From contig CM049311.1 of assembly GCA_026874595.1 (NCBI GenBank), forward strand, positions 38,028,676 through 38,092,675: DNA of 64,000 nt, read 5' to 3'. Positions within the stretch are counted from its first letter, which is position 1. The number at the start of each line of letters is the position of its first letter. The DNA is from Sipunculus nudus. Its lineage: Eukaryota; Annelida; Sipuncula; Golfingiida; Sipunculidae. The notes under the pieces were generated by a model. It did no database searches. It was not told the DNA's origin and worked only from the letters and a program-made list of their open reading frames with translations. A program made the translations under genes and the position numbers. This document shows, piece by piece, positions 11,980-25,252 of the stretch.

Positions 11980-13775
11980 GGTGTGTTTATTGATCACAAG
12001 TGGATGCCATATAGTTATCACCCTGTCTGTTTCTCTGTCTGTCTGTCCATCCGTCCATCCACACAAATTTGTTTCCAGATGATAACTCCAGGTTGTATTG
12101 ATACATGTATTTCAAACTTGACTTACATATGGCCCATTACTAAAGCAAGAACCTATATGATTTTGGGGTCATGAGGTCAAAGGTCAAGGTCACAGGACTC
12201 ACTTTTTTTAAAAAGATTATGGCTGCATTTTTAGGCTTTTCATCCCAAACTTTCCATTTTGCACATTCAGTGGACTTGCCAGTATGGGGAGAGCATAAAT
12301 GAATTTGGGGTCAAAGGTCAAGGTCACAGGAGCCACCTGTTCACAAATTAGTTTCCAGATGATAACTCCAGTTTAGTTTGATATATTGGTTTAAAACTTA
12401 ACTTAAATATGACTCACCACAAAGGAAAAACTGTGTGGATTTTGGGGTTCAACGGATCAAAGGTCATGGTCACAGGACTCATTTCTTTAAAAAGAATGCA
12501 TACGCATTTGAAGCCAAACTTTTCATCCCAAACCTTCCATCTTCAAGATATTGCTAACCTGCCAATAGGGGAAGATTATGTTCAGTTTTAGGGTCATGAG
12601 GTCAAAGGTCAAGGTCACAGTACCCACTTATTTAGAAAGATTGTGGATGCATTTTAAGCCATACTTTTCATCAGAAACCTTCCGTCTTGCACATATAGCT
12701 GAGCTGCCATTAGGGGAAGAAACTGATTTATTTGGGGGTCACAAGGTCAAAGGTCATTGTCACAGGGGCCGCATCTGTCAACATATTTGTTTCTTGATGA
12801 TAACTCTAGTTTGGATTGACATATTTGTTTCAATTTTGACTTATATATGACCCACCAATAATGTTAGGCCCCATTTGATTGTGGGATCATAAGGCCAAAG
12901 GTCAAGGTCACAGGACCCACTTCTTTAAAAAGATTTTTGATTTATTTTTAGCCGAACTTTGTCCCAAACATTCTATCTTCGAATGTTGCTCACATGCCAA
13001 TAGTGGAAGTAACTGATGGATTTTGGGGTCACAAGGTCAAGGTCATGGGGGCCATCAATCCACATATTACTTTCCAGATGATAACACCAGTTTAGTTTGA
13101 AATATTGGTTTCAAACTTGACTTATATATGGCCCACCACTAAAGTAAGAACTGTTGATTCCTGGGTCATGAGATCAAAGGTCAAGGTCACAGGACCCACT
13201 TCTTTAAAAAGATTTTTGATGTATTTTTAGCCGAACTTTGTCCCAAACATTCTATCTTCGAATGTTGCTCACATGCCAATAGTGGAAGTAACTGATGGAT
13301 TTTGGGGTCACAAGGTCAAGGTCATGGGGGCCATCAATCCACATATTACTTTCCAGATGATAACACCAGTTTAGTTTGAAATATTGGTTTCAAACTTGAC
13401 TTATATATGGCCCACCACTAAAGTAAGAACTGTTGATTCCTGGGTCATGAGATCAAAGGTCAAGGTCACAGGACCCACTTCTTTAAAAAGATTTTTGATG
13501 TATTTTAAGCCAAACTTTTCATCTCAATCCTTCCATCATCAACATGTGGTGCACCTGCCAACAGGAGAAGTTTCCTTTTGATTTTGGGGTCACAAGGTCA
13601 AAGGTTAAGGTCACAGGGCCCATCCATTCACAAATTAGTTTATTGATGATAACTCCAGTATGGGTAGACAGGTTGACTTCAAACTGATCACAGGACCAAT
13701 ATTTTGGAAAACCTCATAAACACATACCCTTATAGACAAATGCAGCTGCGCGTCGAGACCCATGGGTCCCTAGTT
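11980..13775. repeat. About 140-bp tandem array with GGTCAAAGGTCAAGGTCA core
   Basis: Eleven core motifs spaced 134-150 bp (about 12172, 12306, 12456, 12597, 12745, 12890, 13030, 13170, 13310, 13448, 13592). Between them lie alternating blocks such as TTTCCAGATGATAACTCCAG and TTCTTTAAAAAGATT. A 279-bp double unit is repeated almost exactly at 12930-13208 and 13209-13487. The right end (about 13741-13775) carries the CGCAGCTG / GACCCATGGGTC terminus shared with other repeats here. Short open frames inside it are not genes. Confidence 0.85.
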
Positions 13776-14130
13776 TTTAGAAGATCTTTGTAGCCACTGA
13801 GCTGAAATGGGCTGTTATGGCATATGACTAAATTCATCTTCCCATAACTCAGCCAAAATTCACTGAACACAGACCATTTGAACAAACATCAGAAAGCACT
13901 ACCCTACGACCATTTCAGTGTGATATTTAACAATTTGGCCATATGGTTTCAGATAAGACGTTTTTTGTAGCCCTCAGTATGATACTGGCACTGATGACCC
14001 CCGTACATAAAAAGCATGATGCAGGTGGCGCCACCAATACCTCAATTTCAGATATGACTCATGTGACCAGCATTGGCATAAAATTTGTTATGATAGCTCC
14101 AGCCGTTTCTGAGATTGAAATTTTAATATG
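13776..14130. repeat. Degenerate dispersed repeat
   Basis: Text such as CATAACTCAGCCAAAATTCA (about 13850) and ACAATTTGGCC recurs in diverged form at about 17705-17800. No coding signal. Confidence 0.4.
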
Positions 14131-17100
14131 CTTTTTTAGCTCAGCTGACTGAAAGTCATCTGAGCTATAGCGATCACTCTTTGTCCGTCGTCCCTCTGTC
14201 TGTCTGTCCGTCTGTCCGTCCGTTAACCAGGCACAAATCGTAACCGCTGAACCTAGAACCTTGTAACTTGGGATTCTGAGACGTCCATGAAAAATCTCCT
14301 TGGAAACCAGAAATATGGTCTCTGTTACCCATATCCTTCGAGCTATGGGGCCCCAAAGTACCCCCCAGAATAGTAAAAAAATTCATACAAAAACTTCAAT
14401 ATCTCAATAACTACAACACTGATGGTCATGATTTTTGGCATACATATTGATCATGAGATGTTCCATAAGTTCCTGCAGACTGGTGGCGCCACCTGTATTT
14501 TTCGATTTTTTTACAATTTTTTCCTCTATTTTTGAGACGTTTATGATGCTGTCATCTGTTAACGTGGCACAAATCGTAACCGCTGGACCTAGAATCTTCA
14601 TTCTCGACACACTAAGAAACCTATTAAAAGTCTCCATGGAAACCATAAATTAGATCTCTGTTACCCATATCCTTCGAGCTATGGGGCCCCAAAGTACCCC
14701 CTAGAAAAGTAAAAAATTTCATACAAAAACTTCAATATCTCATTAACTACTTGACTGATGGTCATGATTTTTGGCATACGTATTGATCATGAGATGTTCC
14801 ATCACTTCCTGCAGACTGGTGGCGCAACCTGAATTTTTCGATTTTTTACGAATTTAAAAATGTGAACAGCTGTTAACAGGGCACAAATCATAAAGACTGG
14901 ACCTAGAATCTTCATTCTTGACACACTGAGAGGTCCATAAAAAGTCACCATGGAAACCTGAAATAAGGTCTCTGTTACCCATATCCTTTGAGCTATGGGG
15001 GGCTCCCAATAACCCCCCAGAATAATGGAAAATTTGATAAAAACAAACTGCAACATCTCAATAACTACAAAACTGATGGTCATGATTTTTGGCATACATA
15101 TTGATCAAGAGGTGTTTCATCAGTACCTGCAGACTGGTGGTGCCACCTGTATTTTTTCAAATTTTCACAATTTTTTTTTCTCTATTTTTGAGACCTTTTA
15201 GGATGTAGTTATCTGTCAACAGGGTACAAATCGTAAGGACTGGACCTAGAATCTTCATTGTTGACACCCATGATAAGTCTCCATGGACACCTGAAATTAG
15301 GTCTCTGTTACCTATATCCTTTGAGCTATGGCACTCCAAAGTACAGCTCAGAATAATGGAAAATTTGATACAAAAGCTGAAGTATCTGAACAACTAATGC
15401 AGAGATCACCATAATTGTTTTCATGGATATTGATCATGGAGTGTTTCATCAGTTTCTGCAGACTGGTGGCACCACCTGTATTTGTTCGGGTTTTTTTTAT
15501 GAATTTTTGAGACCTTTAAAGTTATGAACATCTGTTAACAGGGCACAAATCATTAAAACTGGACCTAGAATCTTCATTCTTGACACACAGGGAGACCCAT
15601 GAAAAGTCTCCATGGAAACCTGAAATTAGGTCTCTGTTACCCATATTCTTTAAGCTGTATGGCTCCAAATTACCCCCCAGAATAATGGAAAATTTGATAC
15701 AGAAACTGCAGTATCTCAATAACTACAACACTGATGGTCATGATTTTTGGCATACATATTGATCATGACCTGTTCCATCAGTTTCTGCAGACTGGGTGCG
15801 CCACCTCAATTTTTTTCAAATTTTTACGATTTTTTTTCTCTTTTTTTGATACCTTTAAAGATGTGGTTATCTGTCAACAGGGTACAAATCGCAACAACTG
15901 GATCTAGAATCTTCATTCTTGTCATGCAAGGAGGCCCATGAAAAGTGCCTGTGGAAACTTAAAATTAGGTCTCTGTTACCCATATCCTTCAAGCTATAGG
16001 ACTCCGAAGTATCCCTCAGAATAATGGACAATTTGATACAAAAGCTGAAGTATCTGAACAACTAATGGGGAGATCACCATGATTCTTTGCATGGATATTG
16101 ATGTTTGTAAGTGTTTTTATTAGTTTTTGCAGACTGGTGGAGCCACCTGTATTTTTGTACCCGCCTAAAGGAAGTTTTGTGGATACTATGTTTTTGACCG
16201 GGTTCCTCCGCCGTTGCCGCGTTCGTTTCCAGAGAGCTACTCTGGGACTTGATTTTATGAGCTTTCCAAGCTCATATCTCGGGAACCGTTTGACTGATCA
16301 GGAAATAAAATTTATACTAATGTAGCCCTTGGATAGCTCTATAACATACACAAAAAATGGTGGCGCCACCTGTAATCATGTTTGCACAGTGTCCATCTGT
16401 TCATCTGCCTTTGGTTAAAATCACTCATATCTCTGCAGTGAATTGACTAATTCACCTGAAATTCGGCATGTGTATACATCCTGGATAGCTTTCTTGATTT
16501 TATGACAGGTGGCGCCACCTACATTCTCATTCACGCTGATGACATCCAAGCTCATATTTCGGGAACCGTTTGACCGATCGGGCCAAAATTTTGCATGTGT
16601 ATAGATCTAACATAGCTCTTTATCATATGCTAAACTGGTGGCGCCACCTGCAACCATTTTTGCACAGTGTCTGTCTGTTTGTCTGCCGTGCAATAAAGTC
16701 ACTCACATCTTGGCAGTGGTTTGACATATCTGCCTAAAATTTTGCAGTTTTATACATCCTGGATAGCTTTCTTGATTTTATGACACGTGGCGCCACCTTT
16801 ATTCTAGTTCATGCTGCAGACATCCAAGCTCATATCTCGGGAACCGTTTGAACGATTGGGCCAAAATTTTGCATGTGTATAGATCTCACATAGGTCTTTA
16901 TCATACACAAAACTGGAGGGGCCACCTGCAACCATTTTTGCACATTTTGCACAGCGTCTGTCTGTTGGTCTGCCGTGGCCTAAAATCACTCATTTCTCTG
17001 TAGTGGTTTGACATAACTGCCTAAAATTTTGCAGGTTTATACATCCTGGATAGCTTTCTTGATTTTATGACAGGTGGCGCCACCTACATTCTAGTTAACG

Positions 17101-17676
17101 CTGCACACATCCAAGCTAATATCTCAGGAACCATTTGACCGATTGGGCCAAAATTGTGCTTGTGTTTAGATCTCACATAGGTCTTTATCATACACAAAAC
17201 TGCAACCATTTTTGCACAGCGTCTGTCTGTTTGTCTGTCGTGGGCTAAAATCACTCATATCCATGTAGTGGTTTGATTTTTCTGCCTAAAATTTTGCATA
17301 TGTATACAACTTGGACAGCTTTCTGGATTTGTGGTAGGTTGCACAACCTACATACACATTTAGGCTGCAGACATCCATGCTAATATGCAACATACCTCAC
17401 TCTGTTTCCCCTTGCCACTCAACCCATGCCTCACTTCACCCGTTCCACTCTGATTTTGGCAGATACACGTAGTCACTTGTCGGCTACCCGTATTCTAGTT
17501 TTTAAAGTTTACACATTTTTTCTCTATTTTTCAGATATATAAATGCAGACTAAATCTTGGCCTGTTGGTTAATCTGTTTGATGCTTCAGTTGAATGGGTA
17601 TCTACCATTCTGATGATAAAATTTCCTTTTGTGAATCTCTTCCCAGTCAGCTGAGCGTCATGACCCATGGGTCACT
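14131..17676 (-). mobile_element. AACAAGGG/hairpin element with nested array (minus orientation)
   Basis: Read on the minus strand it starts AACAAGTGACCCATGGGTCA (17676) and ends in a terminal hairpin (14138-14166; arms AGCTCAGATGACT and AGTCAGCTGAGCT) followed by AAAAAAG. The interior holds five to six units of about 330-345 bp, each with a GGTGGCGCCACC-like palindrome (14475, 14820, 15135, 15465, 15793, 16135), next to TCTGTCTGTCCGTC simple repeat. A second element (16155-17500) sits inside. The unified boundaries are inference. Confidence 0.55.
16155..17500 (-). mobile_element. GGTGGCGCCACC tandem-array element, copy P3
   Basis: On the minus strand it begins AACTAGAATACGGGTAGCCG, passes GTATCTGCCAAAATCAGAG, contains six palindrome units (17073, 16917, 16788, 16636, 16508, 16361; spacings alternate about 129 and 150) and ends near TTTTGTATCC-type sequence. 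It is the same family as 50358-51832 and 52641-54611. No protein coding. Confidence 0.7.
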
Positions 17677-19087
17677 TGTTGGACAGATGACCAAGTTCAA
17701 CCTTTTGTAACTCAGCCAAAAATCTCCGAACTGGAATCATTCAAACAAACTTGTGAGAGATTGTTCCAGGGATCATTTCTTTGAAATATTGGACAATTTG
17801 GCTGGACAATGTCATGGAAGAAGATTTTTAAAGCTTTTTTTAGCTTTTTCCCTATAAAATCTAAAAAAAACGCAGTTAGAAAAAAAATAAACAAAATCCG
17901 ATAGTTTTTCTGATGATTGATTGTTTGCAAAAAATTTGGTGATGCTAACTCCTACCGTTTTTGGGATAGCTATGGTTAACATACAGACGACGCACTGACG
18001 CACAACAGACAACGACCCTCAAAGGTTTGCTAAAAATGGTCTGTAATTTCTGATACATTCCAGCATTCAGGCCCTCATCCCCTATATTCTCTTGTAAATA
18101 GAACCGTGAGAAAAGTGAAAAAATATGTTTGAACTCCATAAAATAAACCCTTTTCAGTAAAATTTCATACAAAAGGCCTTATTCTCAAGAACAACTGACT
18201 GGTTGTCATGAAAATATGAGTGTTAAAGGACTTTAAAGATTTTACATCATTTCAAGAAGACTAGTGTAGTAGTGGTTTCACCTACAATTCCTCAATATTT
18301 CCATATTATAGTTGTATTTTTTTAGGATTACAGATTGTAGCTGTCCAGACATCAGTTTATTAAGCACAGATCATAACTGTAGGACTTCTAATGAAAAACC
18401 CATTGGAATTGGCCATTAAAAAAAAAAAGACCTCAATTTGTTTTGTTATACCAAAAGTACACTGACAATCAATGCTGCATGGCTTGTAGTATTACTCTCA
18501 TAAAACAACAAACTGGCTTTCATATCAATATTTTAATAATATTTCTGGTTTCCAAACAACATATATACAAATCATTTCTATTTAAAGTATCCTAAAATGA
18601 TATCTGCACAATGTGGAAAACTACAACTGTTATCTGCAGATGTGAAAAGCACAAGAGCATAACATTATTTATTACCCTTCAAATCCTTACATGATTTTGT
18701 TAAATAGCATTAAAGTTCTAATTTACAAACTCTTTGAGGAAAATATTAATGTTGGTCTCAACAAAACACTGTAACCTGTACACAGTACTGACACTTCATT
18801 TAAGTGTACACTTTGACTCCCTGGGATATGCATAAAGTGAGCAGCTCACTGATTAAAAGTCCACATGATGAGCGTGAAGATTAACATGATGTGTAAATAA
18901 ACACAGTGGCATGGCACATAAACCCCACCAAAAATGGCATGGACTGCATTAACCAGTACAAATACATTATATAGCAGGACTGATGAAAATTGGCCAATAT
19001 GGAAGATAACGTGTACAGTTTTAACATATTTTTTTCTGTTAGCAGTAGATTAATTTCCATGCTTTGATGACTTTAAATTGGTCTAGG

Positions 19088-19236
19088 GCTGTCTTAAATT
19101 GGTCATATCAACCATCAATGGCCTATATTACTTGTTTCTCTCAGACTTTATCTCCATTTGATATTATTTTAGATTTTTAACTTTAAGATCAACTTCAGCT
19201 GAGCACAGTGACCCAAGGGTCTCTTGTTTATATGCT
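19088..19236 (-). repeat. AACAAGGG-family element end
   Basis: The reverse complement starts AACAAGAGACCCTTGGGTCA and runs through GCTCAGCTG into AAAATCTAAAATAATATCAA, matching 57437-57555 at most positions. Only this end was recognised. Confidence 0.6.
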
Positions 19237-19589
19237 GCTGTTGTATGTGAGAGAACAATACACACTGGTTACAAAGATATCAATTAAGATGTGACAGGAA
19301 TATATGACAATCTGTATGCTTAACATGGGTGACTTTTATTATTCACATCTACATAATCACTGATAATCAGTCATAAACATAACAGTACTACTACAGTATA
19401 AAACCAGAGCTAGGCAAATATTACAACAAATGATAGCTCTGATTATGTGACAAAAATAATAATTTCATAGATACACCTCTTTTCCAAACAAGACTATAAA
19501 GTTCTGATGAGTTTAGATTATTCCTTTTCCAGTGCACTCTTGTGCAATTCTAAATTTAAGTAGATGTGTACTTCCCGGTATAAATTACA

Positions 19590-19805
19590 CTCCTTACATG
19601 TCGGTTATATGCTGCAGTTGTTCCAGGTCTCCTTCTTTTTAACTGCTGCTTTGCATAGCAAGATTCTCCAGGTTTCACCACCAGGGCTCACAGAGAGAAA
19701 ATAACTGTCACAGACCAATGAGAGCATGGTATCACATTGTGCATCCAACTCCCAGCTTCCTGCAACACTCTGCTCTTGTTGGTCTGATTCTTGGCCCTAG
19801 CTGTG
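19590..19805. repeat. Dispersed repeat, related to 47745-47995
   Basis: Shares blocks TTTAACTGCTGCTTTG, CCACCAGGGCTCACA, GACCAATGAGAG and GCTCTTGTTGGTCTGATTCT in the same order and orientation as 47745-47995. A weaker third copy may be at 63180-63245. Class not recognised; about 215-250 bp. Confidence 0.65.
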
Positions 19806-22046
19806 CCAGCTGTAGTGATGAGACCCCGAAAAAAAACTTGCAAAACAAAGCAGTGGTTAAAACAAAGGAGATATGGAACATCTGCAGTGTATGACCACTG
19901 CATGTGGAGTGAGTGTATAAACATATTTCAGACACTTTTCCGTTATTTTCATGGATTCCATTATAGGGATCCAGTGTCCATTCAGCTTATTATCTTGTGA
20001 TTTCTGAGCTACAATAGGCCTGGGATCACTCAGTCTAATACTAGAAGTTCAAGAACCTACTTCTCTAATAGCATAACATTTGTAACCATAGTAACATCTC
20101 AAACACCACAGAATACCACAAGCTTCATGTCTTTAGATAAATGTATCGTTTTTGGTTTTTTTTTTATCCATATGATAATGATGATGATGAATGGGATAAA
20201 ACTAGCTGACAAAAGTGAAAATATTGTTATTTCTGGAATATGTACATGGACTAAAATTTTACAATACCATCACTTAAATCATATCACATGCTAATTGAGT
20301 TACAGTTCCCTTTCATATGCAAGGTCAGAGGATGGAGAAATTTTACACAAGTTTTATCTTCAGCATTTTTATTATTCATGTGATATCCATCCCCAAGAGC
20401 AATCAAGCTACATACTTATAGCCTGTGGCATCCCTGGGAAAAACTCATATATCTAAAACCAACCCAAAAATTGTTTTAAATTCATATAAGACCAAATACA
20501 TTATTTTCAACCTGGCACAATTTTCTTTATGATGGTGTATTCATTTTTGACATTTTTGTTCATTTTCATGTAATATTTACATTAAATATTTACTTAGTAT
20601 ATTACTGTTAGTAGTGGTACCCAGTAACAGTAAGCCAATTTCTAGTGAACTAATTTTAAGCTACATGACAATATCTGAGAACATTTTTATTTTCCTCCAT
20701 CATGTTTCTATCTACCTTACAACTGAACTATTAAATTTTTTAAAATAAATCTTATTTCATTTTTAAACACAAGGTAGAGAAAAAAAACGGTTTGGAGATA
20801 TAGTCAAGTAATTTTATATTATCTGACTAAAATGGGGCTTGCTGTTTATGGCCGCTTGAAATAGTGTACTATTAAGATATTTAAAATTTGTCTATAATGT
20901 TAAAATATCATATGAAAATAGATGAAAATGAAAAAAATACATATACCATCTGCACAAACCCTGCACCAGGTTTAAAATGATTTATAATGTATGGGTCTAA
21001 TATCATTTTTAAATGACATTTGAGTTTATTTAGAATGAGGGTGTTTTTCAAAGCAATGCAACCTCTAAGGTTATCACATCACACCACAGAGTACGTAGAG
21101 TTCCCAGGCCACACCTGGTAACTGACTCAAGAATTATCACACAAAGCCCTTGACTTATCAGCCTTGGGCATAAAATTATCACAACCAGTCCTGAACCATA
21201 CACATCAAGTTTCTTGCATTCCAAGAGAATTCTCACTACACAGCCCTGTCAGTCACCAGCTAGCATTTCATGTATGCATATGTAGAATGTATGTGTGTGT
21301 GGTGTGTATAAACATACAGCTAGAAAATAATCAGCCTGTGATTCCTTTAATACGTAAGTTACAAACCCGGATGTAGTAAAGTGCTGAATGAGTAGAGAAG
21401 ACTTCTGCCAAAGGAATACCCTGTCATTGACGTCAAATTGTAGGATTCCCCAGTCTGTTACCATGTGTATGTGTTTCAATAGCTACAGTTAGCAATCACA
21501 ATGTGCTGCATACAGGTATGTATACTCAAACATACTGCATACACAAACCAGATTATGAAATCACTCCAAGAAAATATACTGTGTCCCATTCCTAACTGCA
21601 TGTACACAGAATATACCAACTGGTATCAAAAGCTTTGATGATATAATAAAATAGTGTAACAAAGCAGTGCAAAACACTATGGCCTATATATATGTTATCT
21701 ATGCACTAAGTCAACGTTTATACAGCTTGCGATTTCTACAATCAGTGTCATGGTGCTTTTAAAACTTCCATGTGTTGTAGGTCTCTTCCCGGTGTTGTAG
21801 GGGAGTCTTGGCCTTGAAGCCTTTGTCTCAGTCTTGGTGGTATATGGCAATAACTTGACTCAGTCTCAGACCTTCCAGCCTCGGTAACCCAGGCCCAGGC
21901 AAGCTTCAGGACCTTTTTTATATAGTTTGCTTTCATTTGTTCACATCGACATCTGTTTTAACAGTGGGGTTCTCTAATAGTAAGCACACTTGATTGACAT
22001 TGTTGTAGAATTCTGAAACACTTGATTGGAATATAAGGTCACAAAT

Positions 22047-23520
22047 GTGTTGACTTCAGCCAGAATTCAGATATTCAATCTTAATATGGCATACTTTTGA
22101 TTTGGATGGTTGTGAGTCAGACCCGGTCTTAGCCTCAGAGGGCTTGTCTCAATTGGACTCAGTCTAAGCCTCAAAGGGCTGTGTTGACTTCAGCCAGAAT
22201 TCAGATATTGAATCTTAATATGGCATACTCTTGATTTTGATGGTTGTGAGTCAGACCCGGTCTTAGCGTCAGAGGGCTTGTCTCAATTGGACTCAGTCTA
22301 AGCCTCAAAGGGCTGTGTTGACTTCAGCCAGAATTCAGATATTGAATCTTAATATGGCATACTCTTGATTTGGATGGTTGTGAGTCAGACCCGGTCTTAG
22401 CCTCAGAGGGCTTGTCTCAATTGGACTCAGTCTAAGCCTCAAAGGGCTGTGTTGACTTCAGCCAGAATTCAGATATTGAATCTTAATATGGCATACTCTT
22501 GATTTGGATGGTTGTGAGTCAGACCCGGTCTTAGCCTTAGAGGGCTTGTCTCAATTGGACTCAGTCTAAGCCTCAAAGGGCTGTGTTGACTTCAGCCAGA
22601 ATTCAGATATTGAATCTTAATATGGCATACTCTTGATTTGGATGGTTGTGAGTCAGACCCGGTCTTAGCCTCAGAGGGCTTGTCTCAATTGGACTCAGTC
22701 TTAGCCTCAAAGGGCTGTGTTGACTTCAGCCAGAATTCAGATATTGAATCTTAATATGGCATACTCTTGATTTTGATGGTTGTGAGTCAGACCCGGTCTT
22801 AGCCTCAGAGGGCTTGTCTCAATTGGACTCAGTCTAAGCCTCAAAGGGCTGTGTTGACTTTAGCCAGAATTCAGATATTGAATCTTAATATGGCATACTC
22901 TTGATTTTGATGGTTGTGAGTCAGACCCGGTCTTAGCCTCAGAGGGCTTGTCTCAATTGGACTCAGTCTAAGCCTCAAAGGGCTGTGTTGACTTCAGCCA
23001 GAATTCAGATATTGAATCTTAATATGGCATACTCTTGATTTGGATGGTTGTGAGTCAGACCCGGTCTTAGCCTCAGAGGGCTTGTCTCAATTGGACTCAG
23101 TCTAAGCCTCAAAGGGCTGTGTTGACTTCAGCCAGAATTCAGATATTGAATCTTAATATGGCATACTCTTGATTTTGATGGTTGTGAGTCAGACCCGGTC
23201 TTAGCCTCAGAGGGCTTGTCTCAATTGGACTCAGTCTAAGCCTCAAAGGGCTGTGTTGACTTCAGCCAGAATTCAGATATTGAATCTTAATATGGCATAC
23301 TCTTGATTTTGATGGTTGTGAGTCAGACCCGGTCTTAGCCTCAGAGGGCTTGTCTCAATTGGACTCAGTCTAAGCCTCAAAGGGCTGTGTTGACTTCAGC
23401 CAGAATTCAGATATTGAATCTTAATATGGCATACTCTTGATTTGGATGGTTGTGAGTCAGACCCGGTCTTAGCCTCAGAGGGCTTGTCTCAATTGGACTC
23501 AGTCTAAGCCTCAAAGGGCT
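22047..23520. repeat. 134-bp satellite, 11 units
   Basis: Units start every 134 bp at GTGTTGACTTCAGCC (22047, 22181, 22315, 22449, 22583, 22717, 22851, 22985, 23119, 23253, 23387), ending exactly at 23520 with CTCAAAGGGCT. The units are nearly identical; a GGATGG/TGATGG variant alternates among them. The unit length is not a multiple of 3 and there is no long open frame. Confidence 0.97.
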
Positions 23521-25252
23521 GTGACTCGACCTGTTCATGGCTTCTGACGGTGACTGAAGTACAGTACAGAGATGTACCTGTTAACTAGCAGCTGTTATGA
23601 TATTTTGATTTATAACTTCAGGTTCTAACACTCAGAATGAGGTCTTTGACCTTTATCTAACAATAATGGTGTAACAGAGACATAATTTTCAGTTTACTTT
23701 AGAATATATAAATGTAGAATACAGGTGTAGAATATATAAATAAATCTTGAATTATAAGTCACTACCATTAAGTAATCAGTTGTCTAAGAAGAACTGTCCA
23801 TTTGTCGAATCAGAAATCAGGGGTGGATACAGGATTTGAAAATGGAGGGTAGGGGAAGGGGGAGAGAAGAGGTGAAGGTGTAAGATAGGGGAATTTATCC
23901 TCACATAGTGAAGATACATTTTGAAAATCAAGGCTGCAATGGCAAAGTGAGGGGTGGTTTAAATTGCAACAGGATGCAAAGTCCAGCTCTGTTTTTCGGT
24001 ATTGTCTGCTTATTGTTGTTTCATTTCACAGATTTAGGTTGAAAAAGGGGAGGGGTGGGGGGTGGGGTGTCGGGTGGGGTCATGCCCCCACCCTCATGTC
24101 TATCTGTAGCACTTTATACTGATGCCCTTGAATGGTATTTTTTATATAAAATGGCTGTAACTGGTTCCATGAGCTCAATATTTTCAATAAACATGTAAGT
24201 GTTCAGCAAGTTGCAGTTTGACAACAAAAAAAGTGTGTTCATTTGTGCATTGAATTTGTGAATTTATTCAAATCCTTACACACATTCTCTTTGAGCAAGC
24301 TCTATGTCATCACTAAATTCATTAACAGTTAATTAATAGACACAGTGATCAGGACTCACAGAATGCATGTCAAAAACTCCCTATAAATTTAAGCTCCACA
24401 ATAAAATGTACATAAAATACACTGAGCAAATTAATATCCATCTTGTGAGCGACTAAGTGTGTGCGAGTGGGCATGTAAACATATGAACTCTTGCTCTCAT
24501 TTGCATTATAATACTTTTTGGCAGTGTTCCATCACACCATCTTCATACCCCCATGTTTGTGGCAGCTACGCTTTCACAGAACTTGATTCAGCGAGCCACT
24601 CTGGTGTCTATTACATGAATAATGAAAAAGCCTGTTGTAAGTGTTTTGCTGAAATCAAACTGCCAATCAAATCCAACTAACAAAATGTAAACAATACACT
24701 TTTCACATGCAGTCGGAAAAAGAATCTGTGCACCCGAAACAGGGACAGGATTATATGGCTTTATTTGATTTGACTCATTCTGCAAATGCTAAAAGTTTGG
24801 TATAGAACTAGAACCAGACATGATCCAGCAGGCTTGTAAAACAAAAATAAACAAGTTATTTGATTGGTTCAACTGCCTTGTCCATTATTCATAAAACAGA
24901 CTCCAAAGCGCTGAATAAAGGTCTGTGAAAGCATAGCTGCCACAGACTTTGTAGTATGAAGAGGCACCACAAAGCTAGGCATGTTGCTGTCAAAGATCAT
25001 TATGAAATTCTTAGTTCTTCTTGTACAAATGTCATACTAGTAAATAAAATATCCAGTGTATAAAGGGTTATTCACAAAGGTGATACAATAAGCTAAGCAC
25101 AGTATTTTGTTATATTTTTTCTTACATTGTTCATCAGTAACAACATCAGTAACTGGCTTGTAGAACTTTTACCACATACTACAAAATATACTCCAGTGAA
25201 GGATTAAATTGGGATAAGAGATATAGAGGGTTTAACATGAATACATGTATTA
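23521..25252. other. Intergenic, no gene recognised
   Basis: Includes a G-rich tract (about 24047-24085, GGGGAGGGGTGGGGGGTGGG) with quadruplex potential. The open frames are short and not protein-like. Confidence 0.5.

Larger units (their letters stand above)
17677..22046. other. Intergenic repeats, no gene recognised
   Basis: AT-rich sequence with scattered repeat pieces. 19088-19236 is a minus-strand copy of the 57437-57555 element start (shared TTAAAAATCTAAAATAATAT-like text). 19590-19800 resembles 47745-47995. TCATATG/GATGATGAT simple sequence lies near 20170. The open frames are short and unlike proteins. Confidence 0.5.

Noticed and set aside
22047-23520. CRISPR-like regular repeat
   Set aside because: Units of 134 bp are contiguous with no unique spacers, and the DNA is eukaryotic.
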